Positions 30,430 to 43,303 are shown, counted from the first letter of the stretch. The stretch: 64,000 nt of DNA from Forficula auricularia (GCA_024734495.1 JALMQS010000305.1:149317-213316), one strand, 5' to 3'. Translations and numbers: made by a program. Notes: generated by a model not told the origin, from the sequence alone.

Positions 30430-32599
30430 GTGAGTATTCATTTTTAACAATATAAATACAATTTTTTCTTTCTACTTGTTTAAAATTACTAGTATTTTGG
30501 AAATAATTAGCTTCATTCGTGCTAGACGTTCTGAACATGTTCGGGATCTTTTACTACAGTGCTGCCAATGATACAAATAAAACTCCCCAAAAACATTTTA
30601 AAATTTTATTTTATAATGTTTATGTAATTTAAAAATCGTAGATATATTTTATTTATTAATAAAACTCAGGATCATTATTCGCAACTTTTCTTCGAAATAC
30701 CTACTACTGAAAAATAATTATTTTTTAATACTGTTTAGTGAGCTGCTAAATTATTATGGATTATTATATTTCTCTGTTTTATTTTTCGTATCCCAGTTCA
30801 TATAACAAACATACACTAAGGACTATGTTGACAATTTATTTCTTCTCCCAGACATGATTCAGAGAAGTAATATGGACTCTGATTTGTATTTTTTTGGTAT
30901 GAATATTATGAATTGTATACTGGTGTGACAAATGATCAAGAAGTGCTATTTTGTACCTTGATGTATCTGGTTAATGCATTCAAAATAAGTCAAACACTTT
31001 TTGATTAAGGGAGTTCGGGAGTGTTTATCATTTTTATAAGAAAATTCTCAAATTTTTACCATCGAATTATTGATGTATTAAATATTTATTCCCGAAATTT
31101 GAAATTGATCATCTGTCCCATTACCGAGAAATAAATTATTGAAAATTGTCCTTTTAACATGGAAGTAAATGGACCGAGCTTTTAAAAGGGCTATAACTTC
31201 TATACAAATTATGCCATTTTCAACAAATTTATACAGATCAATAATTCAACTTTTTGAATCGAATGATTCAATTTTCAATAGATTTGACTTTCTAGTTAAT
31301 TAGTTGTTCATAAATGTAAAAATAAAAAGCTATTTACAGCCATCAGAATAAAACAAAATCACTAGTGTAGAATTCCAACTATATTTCTTGAAATCGTTTT
31401 TGTGTTAAATAAATGTTTTTATAATAAGAAAAAATTTATCTCAATATTATTTTTATTAATATTATCAAAATAAAGATTTTTATTTGAAATTAACCTCATT
31501 ATTAACAATTTTTTATTAAAAAATTTAGTATGCAGACGTTGTCACTCTGCAGAAATACAAAAGATTTTTTTCGAAGATCAACCAGATAGAAAACTGTCTC
31601 GAACTTCTTTAAAATGCATTTGACTAAAACCCCATTCTAATTAATATTATTATCATCAGCCAACTTGAACTGATAATAACTAAATATTCTCAATTTTTTC
31701 TTTTGTACCTACCATTATTACATCCTATAACAAATATTTAATAATTTATACACGGGTAGACATAATACTCTGATTTCATTACGAATTTACTAGTTGAATC
31801 ATATATAAACTTTATTAATTTAGGCAGATGTCCGAATATTTATTTATAATCTAGTAATCAATTGTTTAATTTAATTATTTATTAGACCCTCCTATGGCCG
31901 TTTTGAATGGCTCGCTGACTTAATGATGGCGGTTCGTTATTGCCTGATGGAATATAATTCATTTCAATGTATTATCCTCTCTCCGTTGATTGTCTTTTTT
32001 AATAGACTCGCGAGAGTATTATACTTTAATTAATTCGTTTGGAAATATTAGTAATTATCCCATTCCAATTCCCGATCCGGGTTTTCACTTAATTATTTTC
32101 TAAATTAAACACTCTAATAGTCCAATATTGCGAGTATTAGAGTAGATAATAGAGTATTTAGTATTTGCAACAAAATCAGATTAAAGAATTTGGATTTAAT
32201 ACATTTATGTACTAATGATGATTTTGTTCAGATAATAATAAAACTGATTAGGAGAAAAATACAAAGAGAAGAGAAAGCTCTGTGTATTCGTATATGTATG
32301 GCTTGTAATTTTATCGATTTTTAAATTAAATTTAAAGAACCTACGATATGTTTGAAAAGGTAATTTCATATTTAAACATAATTTGAAATAATTAATCGAG
32401 ATTATAAGTGTGAATATATTAAACGAATATATTATATATTAATTGAATATTATACTATTACATCGTTTTGGAAATAATTAAAAATTTAAATTGATAGGTT
32501 TTGTTTAATTCTTTGACTTATAAGCTAGATTGTTAAATGGTAAAAGTTCATCTAGTTTAACAATATTGAAATTTGATTTGCTTAGAGTACAATATTTTT

Positions 32600-32868
32600 T
32601 GAAAAATTGTAGTTTGTTGAGTTAACGACTCATAAGATAAGGAGAATTAATGGTTCTACTCTGCTTATTGAAAATATATATAGCTGGTCAATCAAACAAT
32701 TGAATTCAGTGTTGTTGAGTGACCAGCTTACCATTACAACGAATCAAATTTACCTACATCCATGTGGGTATTTCAATCCATGAGAAATAAGAGATAGAAA
32801 ATTTCTATTTAAAAACACTGATAATGAAGTTCAAACCTTCAAAACTATAGTCTCTAACAAATATATAT
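32600..32868. repeat. Remnant of a ribozyme-type palindromic element
   Basis: Contains AAAACTATAGTCTCTAACAA and CTGATAATGAAGTTCAAACC, a degenerate core like that of copies C and D, and an internal AGCTGGTCA/TGACCAGCT inverted repeat. Its right half is cut off by the MITE at 32869. Confidence 0.5.
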
Positions 32869-33282
32869 GTTGCAGTTAAAACCCGTTTCTTAGTAAGAAT
32901 GGGTTCTTACTAGTTAAAATGAGTTTCATTGAATACCTTTGTGGCAATAAGAGTTTACTGATGTTGGTTGAGTTTGGTTCAAAGGTCTAGAAACTTCATT
33001 TTTGTATCTTCCGCCTCATTTTGGGTGTTTATTTTCAAAAAATTTTAAACGAAAATGTTAAAAATTACATCCTCTACAACTTTGCTTCTAATTTTTGACA
33101 TTTTTGTTTAAAATTTTTTGAAAAGAAACACCCAAAATGAGGAAGGTCAAAAATGAAGATTCTAGACCTTTGAACCAAACTCAACCAACATCAATAAAAT
33201 CTAGTTCCCAGAAAGGTATTCAGTGAAACGCGTTTTAACTAGTAAGAACCCTTTCTTACTAAAAACGGGGTTTTACTGCAAC
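32869..33282. repeat. 414-bp MITE-like palindrome in intron 3
   Basis: Ends GTTGCAGTTAAAACCCG and GGGGTTTTACTGCAAC. Arms of at least 65 bp include TTAGTAAGAATGGGTTCTTA and GTTTCATTGAATACCTTT, mirrored on the right, and an inner pair TCATTTTTG/CAAAAATGA. It interrupts the palindrome remnant ending at 32868. Confidence 0.8.
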
Positions 33283-33289
33283 AATATAT

Positions 33290-33515
33290 TAAATTGAAAG
33301 TTTCTTTTTGTCGAAAGTAGCAGAATTTTTATAAATTGAAGGAAACAATAAAGTAATAGAGTGATGAAGTGTGCGAAGCTCTCGAAACTATAGTATCGTT
33401 ATAAATAAATTAAAAATTTATAATTCCAGCTGAAGACACACTCTTTTATTGTCTACTTCAATTTATAAAAATTCTGCTACTCTCGGCAAAAAGGAACTTT
33501 CAATTTAATTTAAAG
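33290..33515. repeat. Ribozyme-type palindromic element, copy D
   Basis: AAATTGAAAGTTTCTTTTTG at the left is mirrored by CAAAAAGGAACTTTCAATTT at the right, with GTAGCAGAATTTTTATAAAT mirrored inside. The internal core reads GTGATGA (33361-33367) with GAAAC at 33384-33388, so C3 is lost and the hammerhead is degenerate. It ends about 210 bp before the DIP terminal exon. Confidence 0.75.
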
Positions 33516-33726
33516 GATCGTCAATCCAATTGCCACAACTCTTCATGGAGAATACATTTGGTGGAAAGTATTCGAAATATATATATTTTTATATAGCAGC
33601 AGATAACCTAATTGATTTCTCCTTACACAAGATTTTTAATTGTTATCAAAATAATTATAAACTTAAATATTTGTTTGTTTTTTATATGATTGAGACTTGA
33701 TGTGTATTTTATTTTGTTTGTATCAG

Positions 33727-34253
33727 AACTTCACTTGCCACCAAAGACAACACTTCCTCCACCGCCTCCACCACCACCGCCGGTACCGCCTGTAATAAAT
33801 CGCCACGAAAACGGCAAAAATGGCCATAAGAAAACCTCGACAATGCACAAAGAAAAACCCATTTCGAACAATCGTAAAGGTAAAGGGCGTATGAAAGCCA
33901 GACATGAAGAGATGTCCCTGGACGAGGAGGAGACGGACTGGTTTGATGAGGACAACGGAATCGCGGTTCAGTCGCTACCTGCTGCTGCTCCTGCAGCTGC
34001 AGCCGCTGCAGTTCCTCCTCCGCCTGCCCCGGAACCTGTTCCTGCAGTGGCTGCACCAGCTACCACACCCAGCTGGCCTCTTGAACCCCCGTTAATTCCA
34101 GGACCGCCACCACCACCGCAGCCAGGACAAACCAATACAGCATCACGAGCTCCAGCACTCTGGGATCCCCAAGTTACGGACACCGGAGCTCCCAAAAGTC
34201 TTCCCATGTGGACCCTGGTCGGCATTTTGGCCTCCACCTTGGTCTCTTTATGA
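33727..34253 (+). CDS. DIP/lachesin-like Ig protein, terminal coding exon: linker and GPI-anchor signal
   Basis: The acceptor is TATCAG (AG 33725-33726). The G left by the previous exon plus AA makes Glu, giving RLQ-ELHLPPKTTLPPPP, the usual exit from Ig3 in this family. Then follow an oligoproline run, a Lys/Asn-rich basic segment (NRHENGKNGHKK to KGKGRMKARH), an acidic patch (LDEEETDWFDEDNG), an Ala/Pro-rich low-complexity stretch, and a C-terminal hydrophobic tail (PMWTLVGILASTLVSL) ending in TGA at 34251-34253. The short hydrophobic tail after small residues (DTGAPKS) is what a GPI-attachment signal looks like, and DIPs are known as GPI-linked surface proteins. I see no second membrane segment and no cytoplasmic domain. 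The antisense open frames here are compositional shadows of the proline and alanine codons. Confidence 0.9.
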
Positions 34254-35290
34254 ATCATCCAGGCTAACAATCAACGTATTTTGTACTTGGCAGTTCTAGG
34301 AAGTATATTTGACAGAGCCATCTTCAAAGACCACCCTTTTCTTCTTCCATTTCTCATAGAGAATTAAGAGATATTTTGGGTATCGCGATAATTCATTTAT
34401 TTAGATACTAATGTGATTAGCAGTATGAATCCAAAATCAAGATACCGTAACGCCAATAATAATTTCATAAAAATCGAGGATTTGTAGATATATTTATTTT
34501 GTTATTACTGCTGAACAGTACTCCCAATATATGGGGTCTCGTGATAATGTACATATTTTTAACTAACATTTTTTTAGCCAATTTATTGTATAATCAACCC
34601 GAATATCAAAATTGAATTTTTTGGTTATATTTTTGCGTTTACGGTATAAGTGTATGTATGTGATCAAAATGTGTCCGACAATATTTTAAGTGTGATCTGA
34701 TTTTTTTATAATAATAATGCGATAAGATGTTACAGCACGAAGATGCAACATCTATGAATTAGTGTTGATTCTCATATCATAGAAAAAAGAGGGAGAAATT
34801 TCATAGGCTGGATTCCAGTTTTGTAGATATTTGTGGAAAGGTTCTTGGAGAATCGAGATTGTAGGATGCGAGAAAAATGTCAGGGATTTTCAGTAACTAG
34901 AACTCATAGCGATAAACGAATTCAATTCTTGGGTTAATGTTGAAAAAAATGTCAGCCGGTATTAAATTACTTTCTTAATTTTAATGTAACTGATGAAATT
35001 ATGTGATGCCCAAAATATTTATCTTTTCTTAAATATTATTTTGAAGTTCATCTTCAGAAAGTTTGAAGAAAGAATTGAAGAAAAAATGGTGAGTATTTGA
35101 AGGGCTTTTATAATTAATTTTTTAATATTATATATTACTATATAATTTTTTGTTTAGTTCTAGATTGTATAATCAACTAATAATCATTTTAATGCATACT
35201 ATTTTTTTTTATTATGACGTATGGGGCCAAGGTTATTTTTTAAATATTTTTACTCCTGGGCGGAAAAAATAAATAAATATTAATTATGTA
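34254..35290 (+). other. Probable 3'UTR of the DIP-like gene
   Basis: Non-coding, non-repetitive sequence after the stop codon. The first candidate polyadenylation signals I find are ATTAAA at 34961-34966 and AATAAA at about 35268-35273. Which is used, and whether either is, cannot be told without RNA data. Confidence 0.45.
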
Positions 35291-38009
35291 AATATTTCAT
35301 TTTTTTTTTTTTTTTTTTGAAAAAATTTAAAAATAATCAATTTTGAGGGTCAAATATTCTTCAAAAATAGAAAAATAAATTTATAATTGAAAAAATAAAA
35401 CTTTTTATCGGAATGAATAATTATAATAATCATAAATAATAATAATAATAATATAAAAAATTTAAATAAGATAATATTAAAAATAAGACAAAGAGGAATT
35501 TTCAGACTACTAGTCCTTTTTTCAATTCTTGTATATAAAATAAATAGAGAATTCAATTTTAGAGTGAAATGAGAAAATAAATGATGATGAAACGTTGTAA
35601 ATGACAAAAACATTTTTTTTTAATTTGTTTTTTAGATATTGTTAACTAATATCTAGGGCCTAAATATTTTAACAATACATAATATATATATATATATAAA
35701 TAAAAAATAAAAAATATTTTAAAATCGCTAAAACAGACTTTATTCTTTTATTTTATACATTATAAGGACAGTTTTACATGACACTAAATTAAGAAATAAT
35801 TTCAATTCAAATTTTAGTCTATAATTTGCTTTTCTTCTTGGTTGATTTAGATCCAATATATGTTATAAGCACGTAAGTATTTACATTGAAATGTGAAATT
35901 GTGTGGTAAATAAGAGAACGAACTTCAGAGCCATTTCAAGGGCTAATAATTACTAAACTCCAAATATATGTTCGATCTCTATTTTAATTTAGGTCTTTCT
36001 ATTCATTTTGAATTTATAGACTGCTTATCTTCTTCCGAAAATCTGTATTCTATAATCTCTATCATGGTCTTTTTTGTTAATCAATGAGGAAGCCCAGGAA
36101 TTTTTACAGATTCAAAACAAAAAATAGTCAATGTTCTAAAACAAATTATCACTCTGAAATTGGTGTAATTTGCCTTTTCACCCTACTTTTTTTTGAAGTG
36201 ATAACTTCTTTTGGCGCGCCTTGCACACTTTTTATTTTACTTGTCAGTAAATAGGATTGAGCCTTCACTCGTGACGGTTCTCACGCGTCAAGATTGGTAC
36301 CAATTCAAGCCACAGATGGCGCTGCAGCAATAACTCTCAGCTCAATTTAATATCTTATATTTGAATTTTGGCGCTCATGTACATTTTATTTTTCTTGGCA
36401 GTAAATGGGATTGAGCTGTAAAGTCACGTCAAGGGTCAAGGTTGAGCTGTGGTCTAGTACCAGTTCAATTATTGTCGGAAAATATATTAATTATTTCTTT
36501 TCAAAAGATAATAAAATTATTAATATTTTAATAATTTTAGAATATTAGAATTATAATCATCATCATTATAATTATAATATAAGTTATCACTTCTATCGTG
36601 TGATCTTAGGCACACATCGGAATTTTTATTTTTTTGGGGGGTGGTTGAATTTAGAATTCTGAAAATTTAGTGTCTTTTAAAACAGACTTTACAATACTTA
36701 GTTTGTTTGTCTTTTATTTTAATTTCCTATTCATTCAATTTTTTTAAAATTTATTATGCAAAGAAGATTAAAAGAAGAAAAAAAAGTTTTTTAATTTCAA
36801 AAAAGAAAAAAAAATGTAATTAAAAAACTTGTATTCCTTTATTATTATGTTTAAAATGAAGGGATGATATAATAAAAAAAAAAATCTTATTGTACTTGCT
36901 CATCAAGCGAAAGTGAACTAAATAATAAAAAAAAAATTCTAAAGATTTTATTATAATAAAAATAAATATCTGTACGTATATTCATTGATATAGAAGGATG
37001 TGTTGTGCATTTAGGGTTGGAATTGAAAAGGATTTTATTATTTATTTATTTATTTATTAAAAAGATTGGTAAAAGTGGCGAACTAGATAAATCCACAAAA
37101 AATAAATACGATTTTATATTTTTAAATAAATCTCCATTCATGTATAACGTATATATATACATATAAATATAAAAGAGGGATATGAAATAACAGATTATTA
37201 TTCTCGTGATTCGGAATTCCGATTTATTGGTTAAAGCTAAAAAAATTGACGTTAGTGAAAAAATAAATATATAATTTTTTAACTTAATTATAATTATAAA
37301 ATGTTAAATAAAAATGTTAAAAATTGGTGATTATTAATATAAGTCATTGTATTTAAAATATACTGTCATTGTCAAGTAAATGGAAACTTTTACTATCTTA
37401 GATTGTTCGTCAGACACCAGCAATATCTCAGCTATAAATTTGAAATAAAAATGAATGTTTTCATTTTGGAGGCTAACGTTTTTTATAAATTATTTTATAA
37501 AATTACATTTTTTTATAAAAAAATTAATAAAAATAAAAAACTGAGGTTAAGTAGCATGTGACGGAATAAGCCTGCCGTATTGCGAGCATTCACCCAGGCA
37601 CGACTTTATCTCGTAATGATAAATGATATCGTCGGTCTAGGGATATAATTTTGAGGTTTTGCTGTGATTTTAGTCTAGAAAAACTGATGTTGGTGACTGA
37701 CTTATTTCAGTCGTCTCGATTTTTTTCGTACCGCTTCATCCCTCGTATATGTCTTATAAATCTCTTTGAAAGTTGTAACATTTATATTTTTTTAATGAGA
37801 AATGATAATTTCGATTAACTCAGATAATTTTAAGATTTCCCAAGGTAGTTGGTTTTTTAGTTTCTGGAGTCCCGGAAAAATCGAAAAACCTGAAAACTGC
37901 AGAGGCTCTACTTATTTAAGTGAAAAAAAACACTGTTTAAAATTAAATTTCTTAGGTAGAAAATCATAAGATGGGGTCATCTATTAAATCCGATGGAATG
38001 GAATATTTT
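35291..38009. other. AT-rich intergenic DNA with one local duplication
   Basis: GGCGCGCCTTGCACACTTTT with CAGTAAATAGGATTGAGC (36215-36260) is echoed by GGCGCTCATGTACATTTTAT with CAGTAAATGGGATTGAGC (36371-36420). 37550-37680 is a non-AT patch without a frame. No gene seen. Confidence 0.5.
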
Positions 38010-38165
38010 TACTTATATGTCAGAGGGGGAGTTTTTCACCCCCTCGGGAATCGAACCCGAGTGCCAGTAACAGCAATCCGGGCCATCTGGCTCACCTGCG
38101 GGATGCGAATCTCTCTGACATATGTAAACGCGTAAAATCTATTACCATCGGCAAATTGAAATCTT
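38010..38165 (-). repeat. tRNA-like SINE, CATATGGCCCGG family, copy 4
   Basis: Minus strand: GGTGAGCCAGATGGCCCGGA, GGGTTCGATTCCCGAGGGGG, and flanking ATCTATTAAATCCGATGG on the plus strand, as in the tail of the family. Confidence 0.65.
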
Positions 38166-38509
38166 TCATATTAAATTTCTTTATTACGGCCTTTGATAAC
38201 AGCTCCGAAACTATGTATAAGTATATACCAAAATGCTAATTAAAAATACATTCATTTTTTGAGAGATAATAACCATTTTTAAAAATATAGTATACATAAT
38301 GGTTATATTTTAAAAAAATGTCGAAAAATTAACTATTAACGATTTTAATAATTTTTATCATACAAAAGATAATGTAGGTATCTATGAAATTGAGGCGAAC
38401 TGAAAAAAAATCAGTAGGTATGAAAATTATGGTAGATATACATGAATGTAGATTGAATAATTGAATTATATCAATTTAAATGAAAAATTTACTAAATAAC
38501 GAACTAAGT

Positions 38510-38730
38510 CGTTGAATGCACAAGTTCTCGATTCAATTAACGACCCTTTGTCGCCCTCTGCTTGGGGTGGTAACCAGTAAATATCTGAAAATGGCGTGCG
38601 GGCCAGGGTGAAATTACTTTTCGCACCGTCAGAGCCTAACCCTTAGAAAAGTAAGAACTGCCAGGCTAGGTGCAAGTTTACCAGCACTAGTGTTGAGTAA
38701 ATATAACAACTCGGATAATAATAACAATAA
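38510..38730 (-). repeat. Dispersed repeat of unknown class, copy 3
   Basis: Reverse complement of 28290-28560 without the 109-bp MITE. Key words on the minus strand: CACTAGTGCTGG, AAGGGTTAGGCTC, GACGGTGCGAAAAG. Confidence 0.7.
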
Positions 38731-39404
38731 TAAAATGTTTCTTTGAAGATTTGGTAACAATACCGTAACTAACCTTTGAAGAGTTCTTTGTTAAATTCGG
38801 ATTCCCTATTTACTTAATTTTATTATTATCAGAAATATTTATCATACGTTTTTTTTATCTTGGGATTTTTTAGAGCTCCCCTACAGGCTGCATTATATGC
38901 GGGTGCACCTGTCGCACCTGCCTCGATTACGGGATATTTTGGTAATTCATTTTGCCAAAGACCTGTCCATAGAGTCTCCTCATAGCATTGAATCAGCGAT
39001 CAAATTTACTTAATAATTGCCCTAATAAAATCAATGACATTACTGCTCGTCTAAATCATTGACATTATTTTTCATCTCTTTCTGTCACCCTCATTTTTTT
39101 CGGTTCTTTTTCAATTTTTTTTTATCATGCCACTCATTTATAATCAAATCATATTTAATTTGATTTACGATTACTTTCAATTTGAAATATATCTTTCCTT
39201 TTAATTTTATCCACCTTTTATTTTAGTTTAAAGTTCATTTACATGAACTAATTTTCAAAATGTTCTTTTCGAAGTATTATATAATTCAAATATTAGATCT
39301 AATTGACTTTTATTTTCCAAGTACTAAAAGAAGACTTCTTTTCAAGAGTTTTCCAAAAAAATTAACATTTTGTGCTCTCCAAAGCTCAAAAAAATTATGT
39401 TAGT

Positions 39405-39560
39405 CTCTCTGTCCACTGTGGACCGGGTGCAGAATAGGCCCACAGTAACCCCTGCTTGTCGTTAAAGGCGACTAAATAGGGTTGGACGTAAGACTAAATA
39501 TCTTACTCTGTAAAAAACTTGCCAAATTAGGCAGATTGGAATAGGACGAAATTCACGGAA
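39405..39560 (+). repeat. Remnant resembling a retroelement untranslated region
   Basis: GTGGACCGGGTGCAGAATAG, CCCCTGCTTGTCGTTAAAGG and CGACTAAATAGGG. A TGTCGTAAGAGGCGACTAAA-like word recurs in insect retroelements from general knowledge. No coding sequence here. Confidence 0.35.
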
Positions 39561-39797
39561 TAAACCACGCATGAACAATGATTTAAACTTAATTTTAATT
39601 TAATTTTAATATTCTTTCTAATTAATATAATTTTATTTTGTCATTAATATAAGTAAAAATTATGGGATATGCACTAACGTCTTAGAATAATTATATTTAA
39701 TCTTTGCTCTTGTATTTCAAAACAGTGTCCAAACAATGAAATTTACATTTAATTTATTTACCTTTCAATATTAGGTATACATAATTTTATCATTTTT

Positions 39798-39990
39798 GGG
39801 ATCGGGTTGGCCGAGAGAGTAGCGTAACAGCCTGCTAATCAAGTGGACCTGGGTTCGAATCAGACTCGCGGCAGCCGGCTAAAATCTGATCCTTAGATAG
39901 AAGACAAAATTTAAAAATAATATAGTATCGTAAATTGGCTAATGGCTAGAAGGGCTGAAAAGCTAAAAAACAAAACAAAAAAAAAATTGT
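39798..39990 (+). repeat. tRNA-derived SINE, CTGCTAATCAAG family, copy 1
   Basis: A-box-like GGGTTGGCCGAGAGAGTAGC, then CCTGCTAATCAAGTGGACC, B box GGGTTCGAATC, body CTTAGATAGAAGACAAAATT, 3' end GGCTGAAAAGCTAAAAAAC and an A-rich tail. Confidence 0.75.
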
Positions 39991-40962
39991 ATAATTTAAA
40001 AATTGATTTGATATTTTATAAAGTGAAAGTCAAGGGGTGCGCACTAAATACACCAGGATTTTTTTAAATTATTTCTTTCACCTGCTGAAAATTTATCAGC
40101 GACCGATGTGAATTTTTTGAGTTAAAAACAAATCAGAATCAATTATCAAAATAAAAAAAAAATATGTGAAGAAAAATCAGCACCTCTCGTCCTCTTAAAA
40201 CTAAATTATAAGAGAATAATTTAAGATTGTGACAAATAATAATATTTGATCTAAATTTAAATGATGAAACGAAGTGGTGTCGTCGACTGATTTATATAAG
40301 AACATTTGGGAAATGTGCAAAAAGTTTTTTAGTTGCTGGAGCACGTACAATTCGTACATATGATATAGTAGACATATAAAATTCGTATTTATGTACTTGG
40401 AAGAAAAACATAGAATTGGTGAAAGTGGAAAAAGATTCTTGGAAAGAAGAAAAAAAATCTTCAAATTGAGACTAAACAAAAACACAAAATTAGACAGCAA
40501 AAGAAATTAGAAATGTACGATTAACGAAGCAAATCATGATAAACGTATTTGCCAAAAACGATAATGACAGCAATTTATCTAGAAAGGTCAACAACAACAA
40601 CAACTAATCAACATGAAATACAACTAAATACGAATTTTGATAAATCAACGAGTCTTCTGCAAATATAAAGTAAAACCAGCTTGTCATGCTCAAAACACTC
40701 GAGAATACGCAAGTTAAGCGCTTAGTTCTTGACTGATAAGAGACTTCTGAACTCTGTGTGTTGTTGACTTATTACATTCATTTCAATTTCTAATCAAGTT
40801 AAATGATTGTCACTGAAATTGAATAGGGCTTTGCAAAGAGAGATACTTGAAAATCTAACAGCATGGCAAGTACAGAAAAAACTTATCAGATATGACTAAC
40901 TTTACTGAAGATAATATTATGTTTAGAGTCAAAACATCTGTCAGTCACAGTTTATGTATAAT
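39991..40962. other. Intergenic DNA, nothing recognised
   Basis: A 99-codon minus-strand frame at 40201-40500 is AT-driven and lacks any domain. Confidence 0.5.
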
Positions 40963-41781
40963 AATAAGCTGACGTGTTCTGATGTGGCCATCCACTTGAC
41001 TTTACCATACAACTTGGCCCCTCACTTATATTTAATAAAATTATTTATAATCATGTAAGGGGCGGGGCTTATTTTTTGCATTTTTAGACTCTCTTGGGAC
41101 TCACTGATTATGTATACAAAATTTGGCTGAGTTTGGTAAATGGCCAAGATTTTCATTTTTTGACCCTCCGCCCCCCCCCATTTCGGGCGGTTAGTTTTTG
41201 CATTTTTAGACTTCTGGGGACCCACTGATTATGTATACAAAATTTGGTTGAGTTTGGTAAATGGCAAAGATTTTCATTTTTTGACCCTCCGCCCCCATTT
41301 CGGGCGGTTAGTTTTTGCATTTTTAGACTTCTGGAGGTCCACTGATTATGTATACAAGAATTTGGTTGAGTTTGCTCAAACGACCTAGATTTTTAATTTT
41401 TAACCCCCCCTCGACCCCCTTAATTTTGGGTCGATATGCACCAAAATCTAATCAGCTCTTAATCTCAATGGACCAAAACTACGTGTGAAATTTGGTTTCG
41501 ATATTCACACTAGTTTTTGAGCTAGCTCGTCCACAAATTTGGTAACGCACAGACTAACTAACTAACTAACAGACATTTTGACAAAACAATTATTATTTCA
41601 AAAAACATAATTTTTTCGATGTTCACTTATTAGAGCTTTTTTGTAGACAAAAATGCCATGGTTTCGCTCAATTTTTTTAATCGAAATATTTTCAGCCGTT
41701 TTTTAGATATTTTGAAAAAAGAAGGAAAAAAAACACTTTTTTCATGCACGATTACAATACTTGACCATACCCTGTATGGTA
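40963..41781 (+). repeat. Minisatellite-bearing dispersed element, copy 2 (three units)
   Basis: Same left end (AATAAGCTGACGTGTTCTGA), three GATTATGTATACAA units, same 3' part, and terminal hairpin ACCATACCCTGTATGGT. Confidence 0.75.
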
Positions 41782-43303
41782 AAGTAATAATGTCTTATGA
41801 TCATCCTAAAATTTTCTTTGTATTAAGTTTAACATTATAACTAAGTGTTTAGCTAGTGTTTAGTTTTGTAACCTAAATATTGTTGAGATGTTTATACACT
41901 GTTCAAGCAGTTGTTGAAAAAAAAATATTTTTTTCAAGAGATGCATTACTGGAAATTTATCAAGGACCTAGAACAAGTTATGAAGATGAGAAACTAGTAA
42001 TTGTTTTTATATGGCAACGGTTCGCCTGTAGGCATCATCTGCACTCGTGGAAAAGAAATTCAGAATGATAGGAAAACTAAATGGAATGGAATATGCAACA
42101 AGGATATGAGGGAGTTATATTTATTTATTCAAGTGAATTTTAGTACATTTTCATCACAGGTGTTGTGCGCCAATCCTTGCTTGTAAGGTTTGGTGCTGGT
42201 TTGAGCTTATCCGAAAAGATTAACTCGGTAACGTGAAGAGGGATGAGTTCTTCTGCCCGCGCCCTGTGGTGTCAACAGACTGGTGCCCTGCTGAAGAAGG
42301 TCTGTAGGGGTAATTGATCAAAAGATGGTATGGTTTTTACATGTGGTTTATTGAAAATAGGTTGTCGAGGCTTGGTGCCTCAATTACATCTGTGTTGGAG
42401 AGCGACTGGCGGGCATGTGTGCCTGGCAAAGATTTGGGAGTCACTGCTGATTGGAAAGGGGAGGGATGTTCTTTTAATGAATGTTTATGCAAGCTGGCAT
42501 TTGCTTTCTAGGTTGTGGATAATGGTTTCTTCGGCGCCTCCATGCACGGACGTATAGCATTCGCAAGTTGCGAAATATTAGGCATTTGTAGAAAGCGATT
42601 TAACAATAATTAAATGAAATTAAAGGTTTGAAAACATACGTGGGAATATTAGGGTAAGCTCAAGGGCCGAACCTCAACACAGGATTGTGTCTAGCAATCA
42701 AAAATACATGCAAAATATATATGGTACAAAGTCTGTTCACAATAATTACTTATCCATTCATTAAACAACACAATACCAATCAATTTACCCAGATGGATTA
42801 TACATTTATTATGAAGAAGTTGAGAGTACCTAACATCTAGTGGTACAGCATAATAAGTTGACAAACGTCAATAGACCCATGAAGAAATTCCCACATTATC
42901 CATGAGTTAGGGAGCAATAAAATGAAGAAATGAGTTAAAGTTTACAGCCCATCACTAAAAACTATGATTAAAAAGACCTATAATCATACCACTGAAGAGT
43001 TGGATTGAAGGTTCAAAATCCTTCTCTGTTGAGACTTGAGTTAGTGAACAACAATTTCATATAATAGCCAGCAAATAGTTGGGCTCACTGTTGGAACTCT
43101 TCTTTCATGAGACCAGGGTTAGTGAAAAAGAACAGGCTCAAGAGTGTAGCAAAGAAGATCATGAACTTTGGATGTACATTGTACACATAGGTTAAAATAA
43201 TTTTACCGTAAGAAAATGCTTCCAGTCCAGCATCGGACCAGTAGCATTAGTAAGCTACTTGATTAGCTAACATTCATTCGTATCACATATAAAATAGATT
43301 GAC
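41782..43303. other. Low-repeat intergenic DNA with a possible endonuclease relic
   Basis: At 42330-42510 one frame reads GCRGLVPQLHL then GRDVLLMNVYASW, faintly like the LLLNVYAP block of non-LTR endonuclease domains. It is too short and weak to call a gene. 42230-42560 has balanced base composition. Confidence 0.25.

Larger units (their letters stand above)
30430..33726 (+). other. Intron 3 of the DIP-like gene
   Basis: A GT-AG, phase 1 intron of 3.3 kb. The first 2.1 kb shows no repeat I recognise. The last 1.1 kb holds a 414-bp inverted-repeat MITE and a short ribozyme-type palindrome. Confidence 0.85.

Noticed and set aside
33690..33726. ATG-initiated start just upstream of the terminal exon
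   Set aside because: The frame merely runs open through the polypyrimidine tract and acceptor. Phase-1 splicing from 30429 gives a continuous family-typical protein, so this is not a separate gene start.
33709..34270. Several open frames antisense to, or out of frame with, the terminal DIP exon
   Set aside because: They are caused by the proline/alanine codon repeats of the real exon. They have no domains and overlap the well-supported splice-joined frame.
39798..39870. Possible tRNA gene from A- and B-box-like sequences
   Set aside because: No complete cloverleaf, and the sequence continues into a body and tail shared with 43304-43475, so it is a SINE.
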